Below, piece by piece: positions 1 to 7,959 of a stretch of DNA of 64,000 nt. Positions within the stretch are counted from its first letter, which is position 1, and each line of letters opens with the position of its first letter. Source of the stretch: CAZKWG01 sp964615375 (GTDB taxonomy: Bacteria > Myxococcota_A > UBA796 > CAZKWG01); NCBI GenBank assembly GCA_964615375.1, contig CAZTOW010000001.1:440859-504858 (forward strand), written 5' to 3'. The translations under genes and the position numbers were made by a program. The notes beneath the pieces were generated by a model. That model had not been told where the DNA came from, searched no databases, and worked only from the letters and a program-made list of their open reading frames with translations.

Positions 1-326
1 AACCAGAGCGGGCCGGGTGGCGCGGGCGGGCCGCGGGCCAGGGCCGGGGAGCCCTCCAGGAGGCTCGGCGCGGGGACGTCCAGGGGCAGGGTGGGCGTCG
101 GCGCGAGGGCGTCGACCGCGGGGGGCGGCAGGCTCAGGCCGCTGGGGCGATCCCCGCTCCCGGCGTCCAGGCAGGGGCCCGGACAGGGCGCGCCGCCCAT
201 GTCGTCACAGCAGCAGGCGGCGATGATCCGGGACCCACGCTCCTCGTCCTCGCAGGCGCATGCCGCGTTCGACCAGCCCAGGAGGACCAGGGCCGAGGCG
301 ATCAGCGCTGCGAGGAGGGCGCGCAT
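1..326 (-). CDS. Secreted Cys-rich protein, C-terminus outside window
   Basis: An open minus-strand frame runs from the ATG at 324-326 to the window edge (108 codons) without a stop. It begins with a hydrophobic signal-like segment (MRALLAALIASALVLLGW), followed by a Cys cluster around residues 23-52, including three consecutive Cys, and then a Pro/Ala/Leu-rich stretch that looks disordered. It is probably exported. A lipobox is not convincing (N-A-A-C). There is no clear Shine-Dalgarno sequence. The domain beyond the linker is not visible, so no function is assigned. Confidence 0.55.
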   Translation of the reverse strand, partial: MRALLAALIASALVLLGWSNAACACEDEERGSRIIAACCCDDMGGAPCPGPCLDAGSGDRPSGLSLPPPAVDALAPTPTLPLDVPAPSLLEGSPALARGPPAPPGPLW

Positions 327-345
327 GGAAGGAGTATAGCTGCGA

Positions 346-1560
346 TCACCGGGGGAGGCGAGCCGCCCCCCGACGACGCCCCAGCAGGGCCGCGAGCCCG
401 ACCAGCACCCCGAGGCCGCCGGCGGAGCCCCCGCCCGTGGCGCAGCGCGAGCCCGCGCCCAGGATCTTCGGATCATCGTCGCAGAGGTCGCCGCGCCCGT
501 CCCCGTCCTCGTCCGCCTGCTCGGGGTCGTGGAGCGTCGGGCACAGGTCGCAGTCGTTGCCCACGCCGTCCTCGTCCGCGTCCGCCTGCCCCGCGTTCGC
601 CAGATCCTCGCAATTGTCGCAGCCGTCGCCGACCCCGTCCCCGTCGCTGTCCAGCTGCAGCGGGTTCGGCACGCCGGGGCAGCTGTCGCAGGCCTCGTTG
701 ACCTCGTCCCCGTCGTCGTCGTTCTGGTCCGGGTCCGCGTCATAGGGGCAGTCGTCGCAGGCGTCGCCGACCCCGTCCTCATCGGAGTCCGACTGGTCGT
801 TGTAGTCCTCGGGGCAGTTGTCGCAGATGTCGCCCACGGCGTCGGCGTCGGTGTCGGTCTGGTCCAGGTTCACGATCCCAGGGCAGTTGTCGCACTCGTC
901 GCCCACCGTGTCCTCGTCCGCGTCCTCCTGGCCCGGGTTGTAGACGTAGACGCAGTTGTCGCAGTCTTCTCCTGCGCCGTCCTCGTCGGTGTCGGTCTGG
1001 TCCGGGTTGTAGACGAACTCGCAGTTGTCGCAGACGTCGCCGATCCCGTCGGCATCGACGTCGGACTGGTCCTCGTTCCAGTTGCAGTCGCAGTTGTCGC
1101 AGGCGTCGCCCCAGGAGTCCAGGGGCTCCATGCAGGCCCCTTCGCTGTTCTCCTGCTCGGTGTTCTCGACGTAGATGCAGTTGTCGCAGACGTCGCCGAC
1201 GTTGTCGCAGTCGGTGTCGGTCTGGTCGACGTTGGACACCTCGGGGCAGTTGTCGCAGACGAAGGAGATCATCAGCCCCTCGGCCACCAGCGCGGGCGGG
1301 TCCAGGTACCCCAGCCCGTCGCCGTCCGCGTCGTAAGCCTCCACCGGGATGGAGCAGCCGAAGGAGTAATAGTCATAGTAGTAATCGGCGTTGGGGTAGC
1401 CGTACTCCAGGCACTCCTCGTCCGTGAGGTCCACCTCGGACTCGTCCTCCTCGGCGACCGTGTTGCAGTTCAGGTCCTGGGAGAGGGTGTTGATGCAGGC
1501 GTCGTCGGCGCGCGCGGGCGAGCCGAAGAGCAGGGGGAGGAGGAGGAGTGGCGAGCGCAT
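346..1560 (-). CDS. Thrombospondin type 3 repeat surface protein, copy 1
   Basis: A secreted calcium-binding repeat protein of about 404 aa. It has an N-terminal signal peptide (MRSPLLLLPLLFGSPARA), a short Cys-containing head and then eleven D-x-D-x-D-x-x-G-D-x-C-D-x-C units typical of TSP type 3 repeats, whose Asp-rich loops bind Ca2+. It ends in G-A-G-S-R-C, a Gly-rich stretch, a hydrophobic helix and an Arg cluster, which resembles the MYXO-CTERM sorting tail of Myxococcota. I place the start at the ATG at 1560 because the signal peptide begins there; an upstream in-frame start adds nine residues. It closely resembles the protein at 2034-3239, so the two are tandem duplicates. Its role is probably surface architecture or adhesion (inference). 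Confidence 0.85.
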   Translation of the reverse strand: MRSPLLLLPLLFGSPARADDACINTLSQDLNCNTVAEEDESEVDLTDEECLEYGYPNADYYYDYYSFGCSIPVEAYDADGDGLGYLDPPALVAEGLMISFVCDNCPEVSNVDQTDTDCDNVGDVCDNCIYVENTEQENSEGACMEPLDSWGDACDNCDCNWNEDQSDVDADGIGDVCDNCEFVYNPDQTDTDEDGAGEDCDNCVYVYNPGQEDADEDTVGDECDNCPGIVNLDQTDTDADAVGDICDNCPEDYNDQSDSDEDGVGDACDDCPYDADPDQNDDDGDEVNEACDSCPGVPNPLQLDSDGDGVGDGCDNCEDLANAGQADADEDGVGNDCDLCPTLHDPEQADEDGDGRGDLCDDDPKILGAGSRCATGGGSAGGLGVLVGLAALLGRRRGAARLPR

Positions 1561-1634
1561 GGAGAGCCTCCCAGTTGGAGCGGTCAAGGAGCCAGCTCAC
1601 AGCATACGGAGATTCTCTTGACCCGCGACACCGA

Positions 1635-2030
1635 TCATCCCGCGGCGCCGTCTTCCTCCCGCGGCCCCGCCAGCAGCATGAGCGTCAGCGCCGCCACGTT
1701 GAAGGCCGCCCAGGTCCCGATCGGCTCGCCGAGCTGCGCCAGCACGACGCCGAAGAGGCCGACGCTCTCCGCCATGGCCCAGCGCAGGATGTACCAGGTG
1801 AGGAGCTGGGGGGCGACGCTGCGCGGGAGCTTGAGCGAGCCCCCCGCCAGGGCCACCGCCAGCACGGCCAGCGGCCACACCAGGGGGGTGTCCGCGGGCT
1901 CCCGCGTCTGGCTCAGATACCAGGCCACGCCGCCAAAGATGGCGGTGGACGACACGAAGGCCATCCACTGCACCCGCAGTATCTGGAGGATCTGGGCGGG
2001 CGTCCGCGATCCCTGCGGTGCCGGGTCCAC
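1635..2030 (-). CDS. Small four-helix membrane protein
   Basis: This 131-aa protein has about four predicted transmembrane segments: roughly residues 22-42, 50-64, 74-96 and 104-122. It starts with GTG four bases past the stop of the TSP3 gene at 2034-3239, so the two are probably cotranscribed. The sequence has no family signature I recognise. It sits between the two TSP3 duplicates, so either it was inserted during the duplication or the duplicated unit included it and one copy was lost. A role with the surface proteins is only a guess from position. Confidence 0.7.
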   Translation of the reverse strand: MDPAPQGSRTPAQILQILRVQWMAFVSSTAIFGGVAWYLSQTREPADTPLVWPLAVLAVALAGGSLKLPRSVAPQLLTWYILRWAMAESVGLFGVVLAQLGEPIGTWAAFNVAALTLMLLAGPREEDGAAG

Positions 2031-2033
2031 CGA

Positions 2034-3239
2034 TCAGGCCCGCGCGCGGCGACGCCGGAGCAGGCTGCCGAGGCCGAGCAGGAGCCCGAGGCCGGCGGCG
2101 GACCCGCTGCTGTCGGAGCAGCGCGAGCCGGCGCCCAGGATCTCCGGGTTGTCGTCGCAGAGGTCACCCTTGCCGTCCCCGTCCTCGTCCGGCTGGTCGG
2201 GATCGTAGAGGGTGGGGCAGAGATCGCACTTGTCGCCCACGCCGTCCTCGTCCGCGTCCGCCTGCTCGGGGTTCGAGTCCTCCATGCAGTTGTCGCAGCC
2301 GTCGCCAGAGCCGTCCCCGTCCGAGTCGGTCTGGAGCGGGTTGGTCACGCCGGGGCAGTTGTCGCAGGCCTCGTTGACCTCGTCGCCGTCGTCGTCGTTC
2401 TGGTCGGGGTCGAAGTCGTAGGGGCAGTCGTCGCACTCGTCGCCGACGCCGTCCTCATCCGAGTCCGCCTGGTCGTTGAAGTCCTCGGGGCAGTTGTCGC
2501 AGGTGTCGCCCACCGCGTCCGCGTCGGTGTCGGTCTGGTCCAGGTTCACCGTGTCGGGGCAGTTGTCGCAGTCGTCCCCGATGGTGTCCTCGTCGGCGTC
2601 TTCCTGGTAGGGGTTGTAGATGTAGACGCAGTTGTCGCAGTCATTGCCCGAGAGGTCCTCGTCGGTGTCGGTCTGATCGACGTTGTAGACGTAGGGGCAG
2701 TTGTCGCAGGCGTCGCCCACGCTGTCCAGGTCCACGTCCGACTGGTCCTCGTTGTAGGTGCAAGGGCAGTTGTCGCATTTGTCGCCCCAGGAGTCCTCAT
2801 ACTGGTAGCAGGCGGGCTCGCTGTTCTCCTGCTCGGTGTTCTCGACGTAGATGCAGTTGTCGCAGACGTCGCCGACGTTGTCGCAGTCGGTGTCGGTCTG
2901 ATCGATGTTCGACTCGTAGGGGCAGTTGTCGCATACCAGGGCGATCCTCAGCCCGTCGGCGACGGAAACGGGCGGGTAGAGGTAGCCGAGGCCGTCCCCG
3001 TCCGCGTCATAGTCGGCCACCGGGATGGCGCAGCCGAACGAGTAGAAGTCGTAGTAGTAGTCGGCGTTGGGGTAGCCGTAGTCCAGGCACTCCTCGTCCG
3101 TGAGGTCCACGGCGCGCTCGTCCACCTCGTCGATCGTGTTGCAGTTGAGATCCTGCGACAGCGTGTTGATGCAGATGTCGTCCGCCAGCGCCGGAGAGCC
3201 GAGGGCGAGCGTGGCGAGGAGGAGGAAGGGCGAGCGCAT
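2034..3239 (-). CDS. Thrombospondin type 3 repeat surface protein, copy 2
   Basis: A 401-aa paralogue of the protein at 346-1560. It has the same architecture: a signal peptide from the ATG at 3239, the same head beginning D-D-x-C-I-N-T-L-S-Q-D-L-N-C-N, a run of TSP3 Ca2+-binding repeats with C-D-N-C pairs, and a tail of G-A-G-S-R-C, a Gly/Ser/Ala stretch, a hydrophobic helix and R-R-R-R. The repeat order is conserved unit by unit between the copies, so the whole gene was duplicated rather than repeats amplified independently. The tail suggests processing by a myxosortase-type system (established for the MYXO-CTERM family; assignment here by pattern). Confidence 0.85.
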   Translation of the reverse strand: MRSPFLLLATLALGSPALADDICINTLSQDLNCNTIDEVDERAVDLTDEECLDYGYPNADYYYDFYSFGCAIPVADYDADGDGLGYLYPPVSVADGLRIALVCDNCPYESNIDQTDTDCDNVGDVCDNCIYVENTEQENSEPACYQYEDSWGDKCDNCPCTYNEDQSDVDLDSVGDACDNCPYVYNVDQTDTDEDLSGNDCDNCVYIYNPYQEDADEDTIGDDCDNCPDTVNLDQTDTDADAVGDTCDNCPEDFNDQADSDEDGVGDECDDCPYDFDPDQNDDDGDEVNEACDNCPGVTNPLQTDSDGDGSGDGCDNCMEDSNPEQADADEDGVGDKCDLCPTLYDPDQPDEDGDGKGDLCDDNPEILGAGSRCSDSSGSAAGLGLLLGLGSLLRRRRARA

Positions 3240-3416
3240 GAGGGCCTCTCCGTCGAGGGATAGGGCGGAGGTGGAGACTAACAGGATACACGGGAGTCAG
3301 GCCAGCGTGGCCACTGCTTTTTGGGCGCGTGAGTTCGCGACGATGTACGCGGTCTATTCAGCGTGGGGTCTCGCGCGAAGCTCGCCTTCCGGGCCGGGCC
3401 GCGATAACGGGCCGCC
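3240..3416. promoter_or_regulatory. Divergent intergenic region between TSP3 gene and dab-like operon
   Basis: This 177-base segment lies between the divergent starts at 3239 (minus) and 3417 (plus), so it must carry the promoter of the dab-like operon and probably that of the TSP3 gene. I see no convincing -35/-10 pair, operator or hairpin. Confidence 0.4.
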
Positions 3417-4874
3417 ATGGGCGCGCTGAGTCTCGCGCTGTGGACGCCGGCCATCGGCGCTCTGCTGGTGAGCCTGTTCCCTCGAACCAGCCATCGGCTG
3501 ATCCGCGGCGTGGCGCTCCTGCACGCCGGCCTCGCGCTGGCGCTCTGCTGGGGCCTGCTCCTCGTGTTCGACCCTTCGGAGGCCGGTCCTCAGCTGGTCG
3601 AGCGGCTCTCCTGGCACGGCGAGACGGGCATGTCCTACACGCTCGGCGTGGACGGGCTCTCGCTGCCGCTGGTGCTGCTCTGCTCGCTGGTCTCGGCGTT
3701 GTCGCTGCTGGCCTCGGGCGGGGTGCGCGAGCACGTCAAGAGCTGGCACGTCGGGATGCTCCTCCTGGAGAGCGCCGCGCTGGGGGTCTTCCTGGCCCGG
3801 GACTGGACCCTCTTCTACATGTTCTGGGAGGCCACGCTGCTGCCCATGTTCTTCCTCATCAACCGATGGGGCGGGGCGCGGCGGGCGGAGGCCAGCCTCA
3901 ACTTCGTGCTCTACACGATGGGCGGCTCGATCTTCCTGCTGCTGGCTTTGCTCGTGCTCTATCGGGCGAGCCCCTTCCACAGCTTCGACATGGGGGCGCT
4001 CGCCGCGGCGGGGCAGGGGCTCCCGCGTGGGCTCCAGATCGGGCTGCTGCTGGCCTTCCTGGTGGGCTTCGGGGTGAAGATCCCGCTGGTCCCGCTGCAC
4101 GGCTGGGCCCCGCTGGCCTACGCCGAGGCGCCCATCCCGATCTGCGTGATGTCCAGCGCGGTGCTGCTGAAGATGGGGGCCTACGGGCTGTGCCGGATCA
4201 CGGGGACGCTGCCGCAGGCCACGGACGCGCTGGGCGGGCTGATCGCCGGGCTGGGGATCCTGGGCGTGCTCTACGGCGGGCTGCTGGCCTGGCGTCAGCG
4301 GGACCTGAAGGCGATGATCGCCTGGTCCTCGGTCAGCCACATGGGGGTGGTGGTCCTGGGCATCGCCTCGCGCAACGAGCCGGGGCTGCTGGGCGCGGGC
4401 TTCATGATGGTGGCGCACGGGCTGGTGGCGGCGGCCCTCTTCCTGCTGCTGGGCGCGCTGGTCTCGCGCACGCAGCTCCAGGACGTGGCGGTCTACGGCG
4501 GGCTCTTCCGCAGCGCGCCGCGGCTGGCGGCCCTGACCTCGCTGGCGCTGATGGCGAGCCTGGGGCTCCCGGGGCTGGCGGGCTTCGCCGGAGAGCTCCA
4601 CGCGATCCTGGGCGCCATGCAGCGCTGGGGCTGGCCCATCGCGCTGGCCAGCCTGGGCGTGCTGGTGAGCGCGGCCTACGCGGTGCGGGCCATCGGACGC
4701 CTCTTTTTGGGGCCGCCGCGGGCGGGGCTCGCCGGGATCGGCGATCTGACGCGGCTCGAGCTCGCCTGCACCCTGCCCCTGGCGGCGGGGATCGTGGGCC
4801 TGGGTCTCATGCCCTCGCTCCTGCTCACGCTCATGCGCGGGACGCTGGGCAGCCTGAGCGACCTCTTCCAGTAA
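3417..4874 (+). CDS. NuoM-like proton-channel subunit (first gene of dab-like operon)
   Basis: A polytopic membrane protein (485 aa, about 14 helices) of the complex I subunit 4 / Mrp antiporter family. Key proton-path residues are present: Glu138 in the helix M-F-W-E-A-T-L-L-P, Lys221 in G-F-G-V-K-I-P-L-V-P-L-H, Lys252, and the Glu in the C-terminal G-F-A-G-E segment. No NADH-module or quinone-module gene is nearby; the next gene is DUF2309/DabA. The protein therefore probably supplies proton flux to an inorganic-carbon uptake complex rather than to respiratory complex I (inference from context). The dabA GTG follows its stop by ten bases. Confidence 0.85.
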   Translation: MGALSLALWTPAIGALLVSLFPRTSHRLIRGVALLHAGLALALCWGLLLVFDPSEAGPQLVERLSWHGETGMSYTLGVDGLSLPLVLLCSLVSALSLLASGGVREHVKSWHVGMLLLESAALGVFLARDWTLFYMFWEATLLPMFFLINRWGGARRAEASLNFVLYTMGGSIFLLLALLVLYRASPFHSFDMGALAAAGQGLPRGLQIGLLLAFLVGFGVKIPLVPLHGWAPLAYAEAPIPICVMSSAVLLKMGAYGLCRITGTLPQATDALGGLIAGLGILGVLYGGLLAWRQRDLKAMIAWSSVSHMGVVVLGIASRNEPGLLGAGFMMVAHGLVAAALFLLLGALVSRTQLQDVAVYGGLFRSAPRLAALTSLALMASLGLPGLAGFAGELHAILGAMQRWGWPIALASLGVLVSAAYAVRAIGRLFLGPPRAGLAGIGDLTRLELACTLPLAAGIVGLGLMPSLLLTLMRGTLGSLSDLFQ

Positions 4875-4884
4875 GGGTGGATTC

Positions 4885-7800
4885 GTGGCGCACGACGGCA
4901 CAGGGCTGGAGCAGGGTGGGCGCCGAGAGCACCTCGCCCGGATCCTGACCCACGTGAGCCACCTCCTGCCGGCCCAGGCGCCGCTGGAGGAGTTCGTCCA
5001 CCACAACACCCTGCACGGCCTCCAGCACCTCCCCTTCGAGGAGGCGCTGGGCGTGGCGGAGGCGGCGAACGGGCGGCGCGGCACGCTCTCCGAGGCGCGC
5101 TTCCGGCAGCTCTGGCGGGAGGGTCGGATCAGCGACGCGGACCTGCGGGCGGCCATCCAGGCCCGGCCCGGTCTGCGCGCCGAGGAGGTGCTGGCGGTCG
5201 TGGGCGGGCGGGAGATCCGCCGGGGCGAGGTCCTCTTCGTGGCGCTGACCGAGGGCCTGGACCGCATCGACCCGGGCGAGCTGGCCTGGCGCATGGAGGA
5301 GGAGCGCGTCTTCGCCGGGCAGGAGATCCTCTGGGCGAGCTGCCTGGACGCCTTCGGGCTCTCCGGGCTCGGGCTGCACCCCGAGACGCTGATGGACCTG
5401 CCCGAGGATCTGGTCGAGCGCCTGCTGGTCCGCTTCCGCGCCGAGGACGGGGAGGACGCCATCGCCGAGGGCGCGCTCTTCGAGCGCATGACCGAGGAGG
5501 CGCGTGAGGAGGTGGACCGCCTCTTCGACGCCGTGGGGCGCACGAAGACCGTCCGCGGCCTGCTGCTGGCGCTGACGGGTCAGGACCTGCTGGACGCGGT
5601 GCAGGGCCCCTTCCTGCGGGTGCTGGCCGGGCACCTGGACGAGGGGATCGCGGCCTGGCACGCCCCGGATCGGGACGAGGGCCTCTTCGCCTCCTGGCGC
5701 CACATGGTGCGCGGCGATCTGGGCCTGGATCTGACGGAGGCCCGCTCCTGGCGCCCGGCCTGCGAGGCCCTGCCCCACGACCCGCTCGACGCCATCGCGG
5801 TCGAGCTCGACGCCATCGGCCTGCCCGAGGAGCGCTGGGAGGGCTACCTGGCGCGGCTGGCGCTGGAGCTGCCCGGCTGGATGGGGATGGTCTGCTGGCG
5901 GGAGGCTCACCCACAGCACCGGGCCTCCCGAGCCGCGCCGGTGCGCCTGTCCGAGGCCCTGGCCATCCGCCTCTTCCTGGACGCCCAGCACCTGCGGCGG
6001 GTGACGATGGACACCTGGCGCGTGGACGGGCGCCTTCCGCCCTGGCGGGCCTGGCTGCGCAGCCACCCGGCGGAGGCCCTCTCGCGCATCGCGCTCTACA
6101 GCGGGGAGCTGCCCGATCACCTGGCCCACCGGGTGCGCACGCTCGCCGAGGATCCGCTGGCCAACCCCCGCGATCGGGAGCCCTGGCAGGGGCTGGCGGA
6201 CATGATCTGGACCTGGCGCCAGAGCCCGGTGGCGCCGGAGCTGGCCGGGCCGAGCGTCTACCGCGACGCCTGGCCCCTGTTCCGGCTGGCCCGCGCGCTG
6301 GGGCTGCCGAGCGTGGTGGGCCTGGACGCGGCGGAGCGCGGCGCGCTGATGGCGGCGATCTCCAGCCTGTCCACGCGGGAGCGGGGGCTGATCTGGCTGA
6401 CGGCCTACGAGCGCCCCTACCGCGAGCGCTTCCTCTCCCGGCTGCGCCAGCCCGAGCAGCCCGCCCCGGCGCGCCCGGCGCTCCAGGTGGTCTGCTGCAT
6501 CGACGACCGCGAGGAGGGCTTCCGTCGCCACCTGGAGCAGCACCGACCGGAGGTGGAGACCTTCGGGGCGGCGGGCTTCTTCGGGCTCCCGGTCGCCTGG
6601 CGCGCGCTGGACGAGGATCGGGAGGCGCCGCTGTGCCCGGTGAACCTGAGCCCGGTCACGCGGCTGACCGAGCGCCCGCGGCCCGGGGCGGAGCGGGCGC
6701 TGGCGCGACGGCGGCGGGGAGCGCGGTGGCTGGGCGGGCTCTGGCGGGCCCTCCAGGAGCTGCGCCGCGGTCCGCTGCTGGGGCACGCGCTGGTGGATCT
6801 CCTCGCCCCGGCCCTGGCCCTCGCGCTCCCGGGCCGGATCCTGGCCCCCGACGCCTGGGGGGGCGCGTCCGCCGCCGTCTCCCGCGCCCTGCGCCCGCCC
6901 GTCCCCACCGAGATCCCGGTCACGCGCGCCGCCGACCCAGGCGCGGGCTTCAGCGACCAGGAGCAGGCGGAGCGGGTGGGGGCCCTGCTGGCGAACATCG
7001 GCCTGACCCGCCGCTTCGCGCCGCTGGTGCTGATCCTGGGGCACGGATCCTCCAGCCTGAACAACCCCTACCGGGCGGCCTACGCCTGCGGGGCCTGCGG
7101 CGGGCGGCACGGGGGCCCCAACGCGCGGGCCTTCGCCGCCATGGCCAACCGCCCCGAGGTGCGCGCGCTGCTCCGGGGCATGGGGGTGGAGATCCCCGAG
7201 GAGACCCGCTTCCTGGGGGGCGAGCACGACACCGCCACGGAGGACGTGCTGCTCTACGACACCGAGGATCTGCCCGCCTCGCACGCTGGGGCGCTCGCCG
7301 AGCTGCGGGAGGCCCTGCGCCTCGCCGGGCTGGGGAGCGCGGGGGAGCGCTGCCTCCGCTTCGCCTCCGCCCCGCGCGATCCCTCACCCCAGCGCGCGCT
7401 GGCCCACGTCCGCGCCCGGACGCGGGAGCTGGGGCAGGCCCGGCCCGAGCTGGGGCACGCCACGGTGGCGGGGGCGGTGGTGGGGCGGCGGGCGCTGACC
7501 CGGGGGAGATCGCTGGAGCGACGCTCCTTCCTCGTGTCCTACGATCCAGCGGGCGACCCCGACGGCCGGATCCTGGAGCGCATCCTGGCGGCGGTGGTGC
7601 CGGTGGGGGCGGGGATCGCGCTGGAGTACTACTTCTCGGCCTCCAATGACACCGGCTATGGATCGGGGACCAAGGCGGCGCACAACGTGGCCGGGCTGCT
7701 GGGCGTGCTGGACGGGGCCTCGGGCGACCTGCGCACCGGCCTGCCCCGCCAGATGACCGAGGTCCACGAGCCCATGCGCCTGCTGATGGTCGTGGAGTCG

Positions 7801-7959
7801 CGGCCGGAGGTGCTGGCCGGGATCGCCGAGCGGAACACCGAGATCGGCGAGCTGGTGCTGGGCGGCTGGGTGCAGCTCGTGGCGCGCGGTCAGGAGGGCG
7901 AGCTGCTGCTCCTGCACCCCGGGCGAGGCTGGGAGCCCTGGGAGCCGGCCCATGACTGA
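4885..7959 (+). CDS. dabA: Probable inorganic carbon transporter subunit DabA (DUF2309/UPF0753)
   Basis: A 1024-aa member of the DUF2309 family. DabA is a carbonic-anhydrase-like, zinc-dependent protein that with a NuoL-type partner (DabB) drives CO2 capture as bicarbonate using the membrane potential. The expected zinc/active-site set is visible: Cys538 and Asp540 in V-C-C-I-D-D-R-E-E, His720 in I-L-G-H-G-S, and Cys735 in Y-A-C-G-A-C-G-G. The His-Cys spacing of 15 equals that between the His524 and Cys539 I recall for Halothiobacillus DabA. The conserved N-terminal F-V-H-H-N-T-L-H-G block is at about residues 37-45. It starts with GTG and its stop overlaps the next ATG by eight bases. It sits within four antiporter-like genes rather than beside one. 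Confidence 0.9.
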   Translation: MAHDGTGLEQGGRREHLARILTHVSHLLPAQAPLEEFVHHNTLHGLQHLPFEEALGVAEAANGRRGTLSEARFRQLWREGRISDADLRAAIQARPGLRAEEVLAVVGGREIRRGEVLFVALTEGLDRIDPGELAWRMEEERVFAGQEILWASCLDAFGLSGLGLHPETLMDLPEDLVERLLVRFRAEDGEDAIAEGALFERMTEEAREEVDRLFDAVGRTKTVRGLLLALTGQDLLDAVQGPFLRVLAGHLDEGIAAWHAPDRDEGLFASWRHMVRGDLGLDLTEARSWRPACEALPHDPLDAIAVELDAIGLPEERWEGYLARLALELPGWMGMVCWREAHPQHRASRAAPVRLSEALAIRLFLDAQHLRRVTMDTWRVDGRLPPWRAWLRSHPAEALSRIALYSGELPDHLAHRVRTLAEDPLANPRDREPWQGLADMIWTWRQSPVAPELAGPSVYRDAWPLFRLARALGLPSVVGLDAAERGALMAAISSLSTRERGLIWLTAYERPYRERFLSRLRQPEQPAPARPALQVVCCIDDREEGFRRHLEQHRPEVETFGAAGFFGLPVAWRALDEDREAPLCPVNLSPVTRLTERPRPGAERALARRRRGARWLGGLWRALQELRRGPLLGHALVDLLAPALALALPGRILAPDAWGGASAAVSRALRPPVPTEIPVTRAADPGAGFSDQEQAERVGALLANIGLTRRFAPLVLILGHGSSSLNNPYRAAYACGACGGRHGGPNARAFAAMANRPEVRALLRGMGVEIPEETRFLGGEHDTATEDVLLYDTEDLPASHAGALAELREALRLAGLGSAGERCLRFASAPRDPSPQRALAHVRARTRELGQARPELGHATVAGAVVGRRALTRGRSLERRSFLVSYDPAGDPDGRILERILAAVVPVGAGIALEYYFSASNDTGYGSGTKAAHNVAGLLGVLDGASGDLRTGLPRQMTEVHEPMRLLMVVESRPEVLAGIAERNTEIGELVLGGWVQLVARGQEGELLLLHPGRGWEPWEPAHD

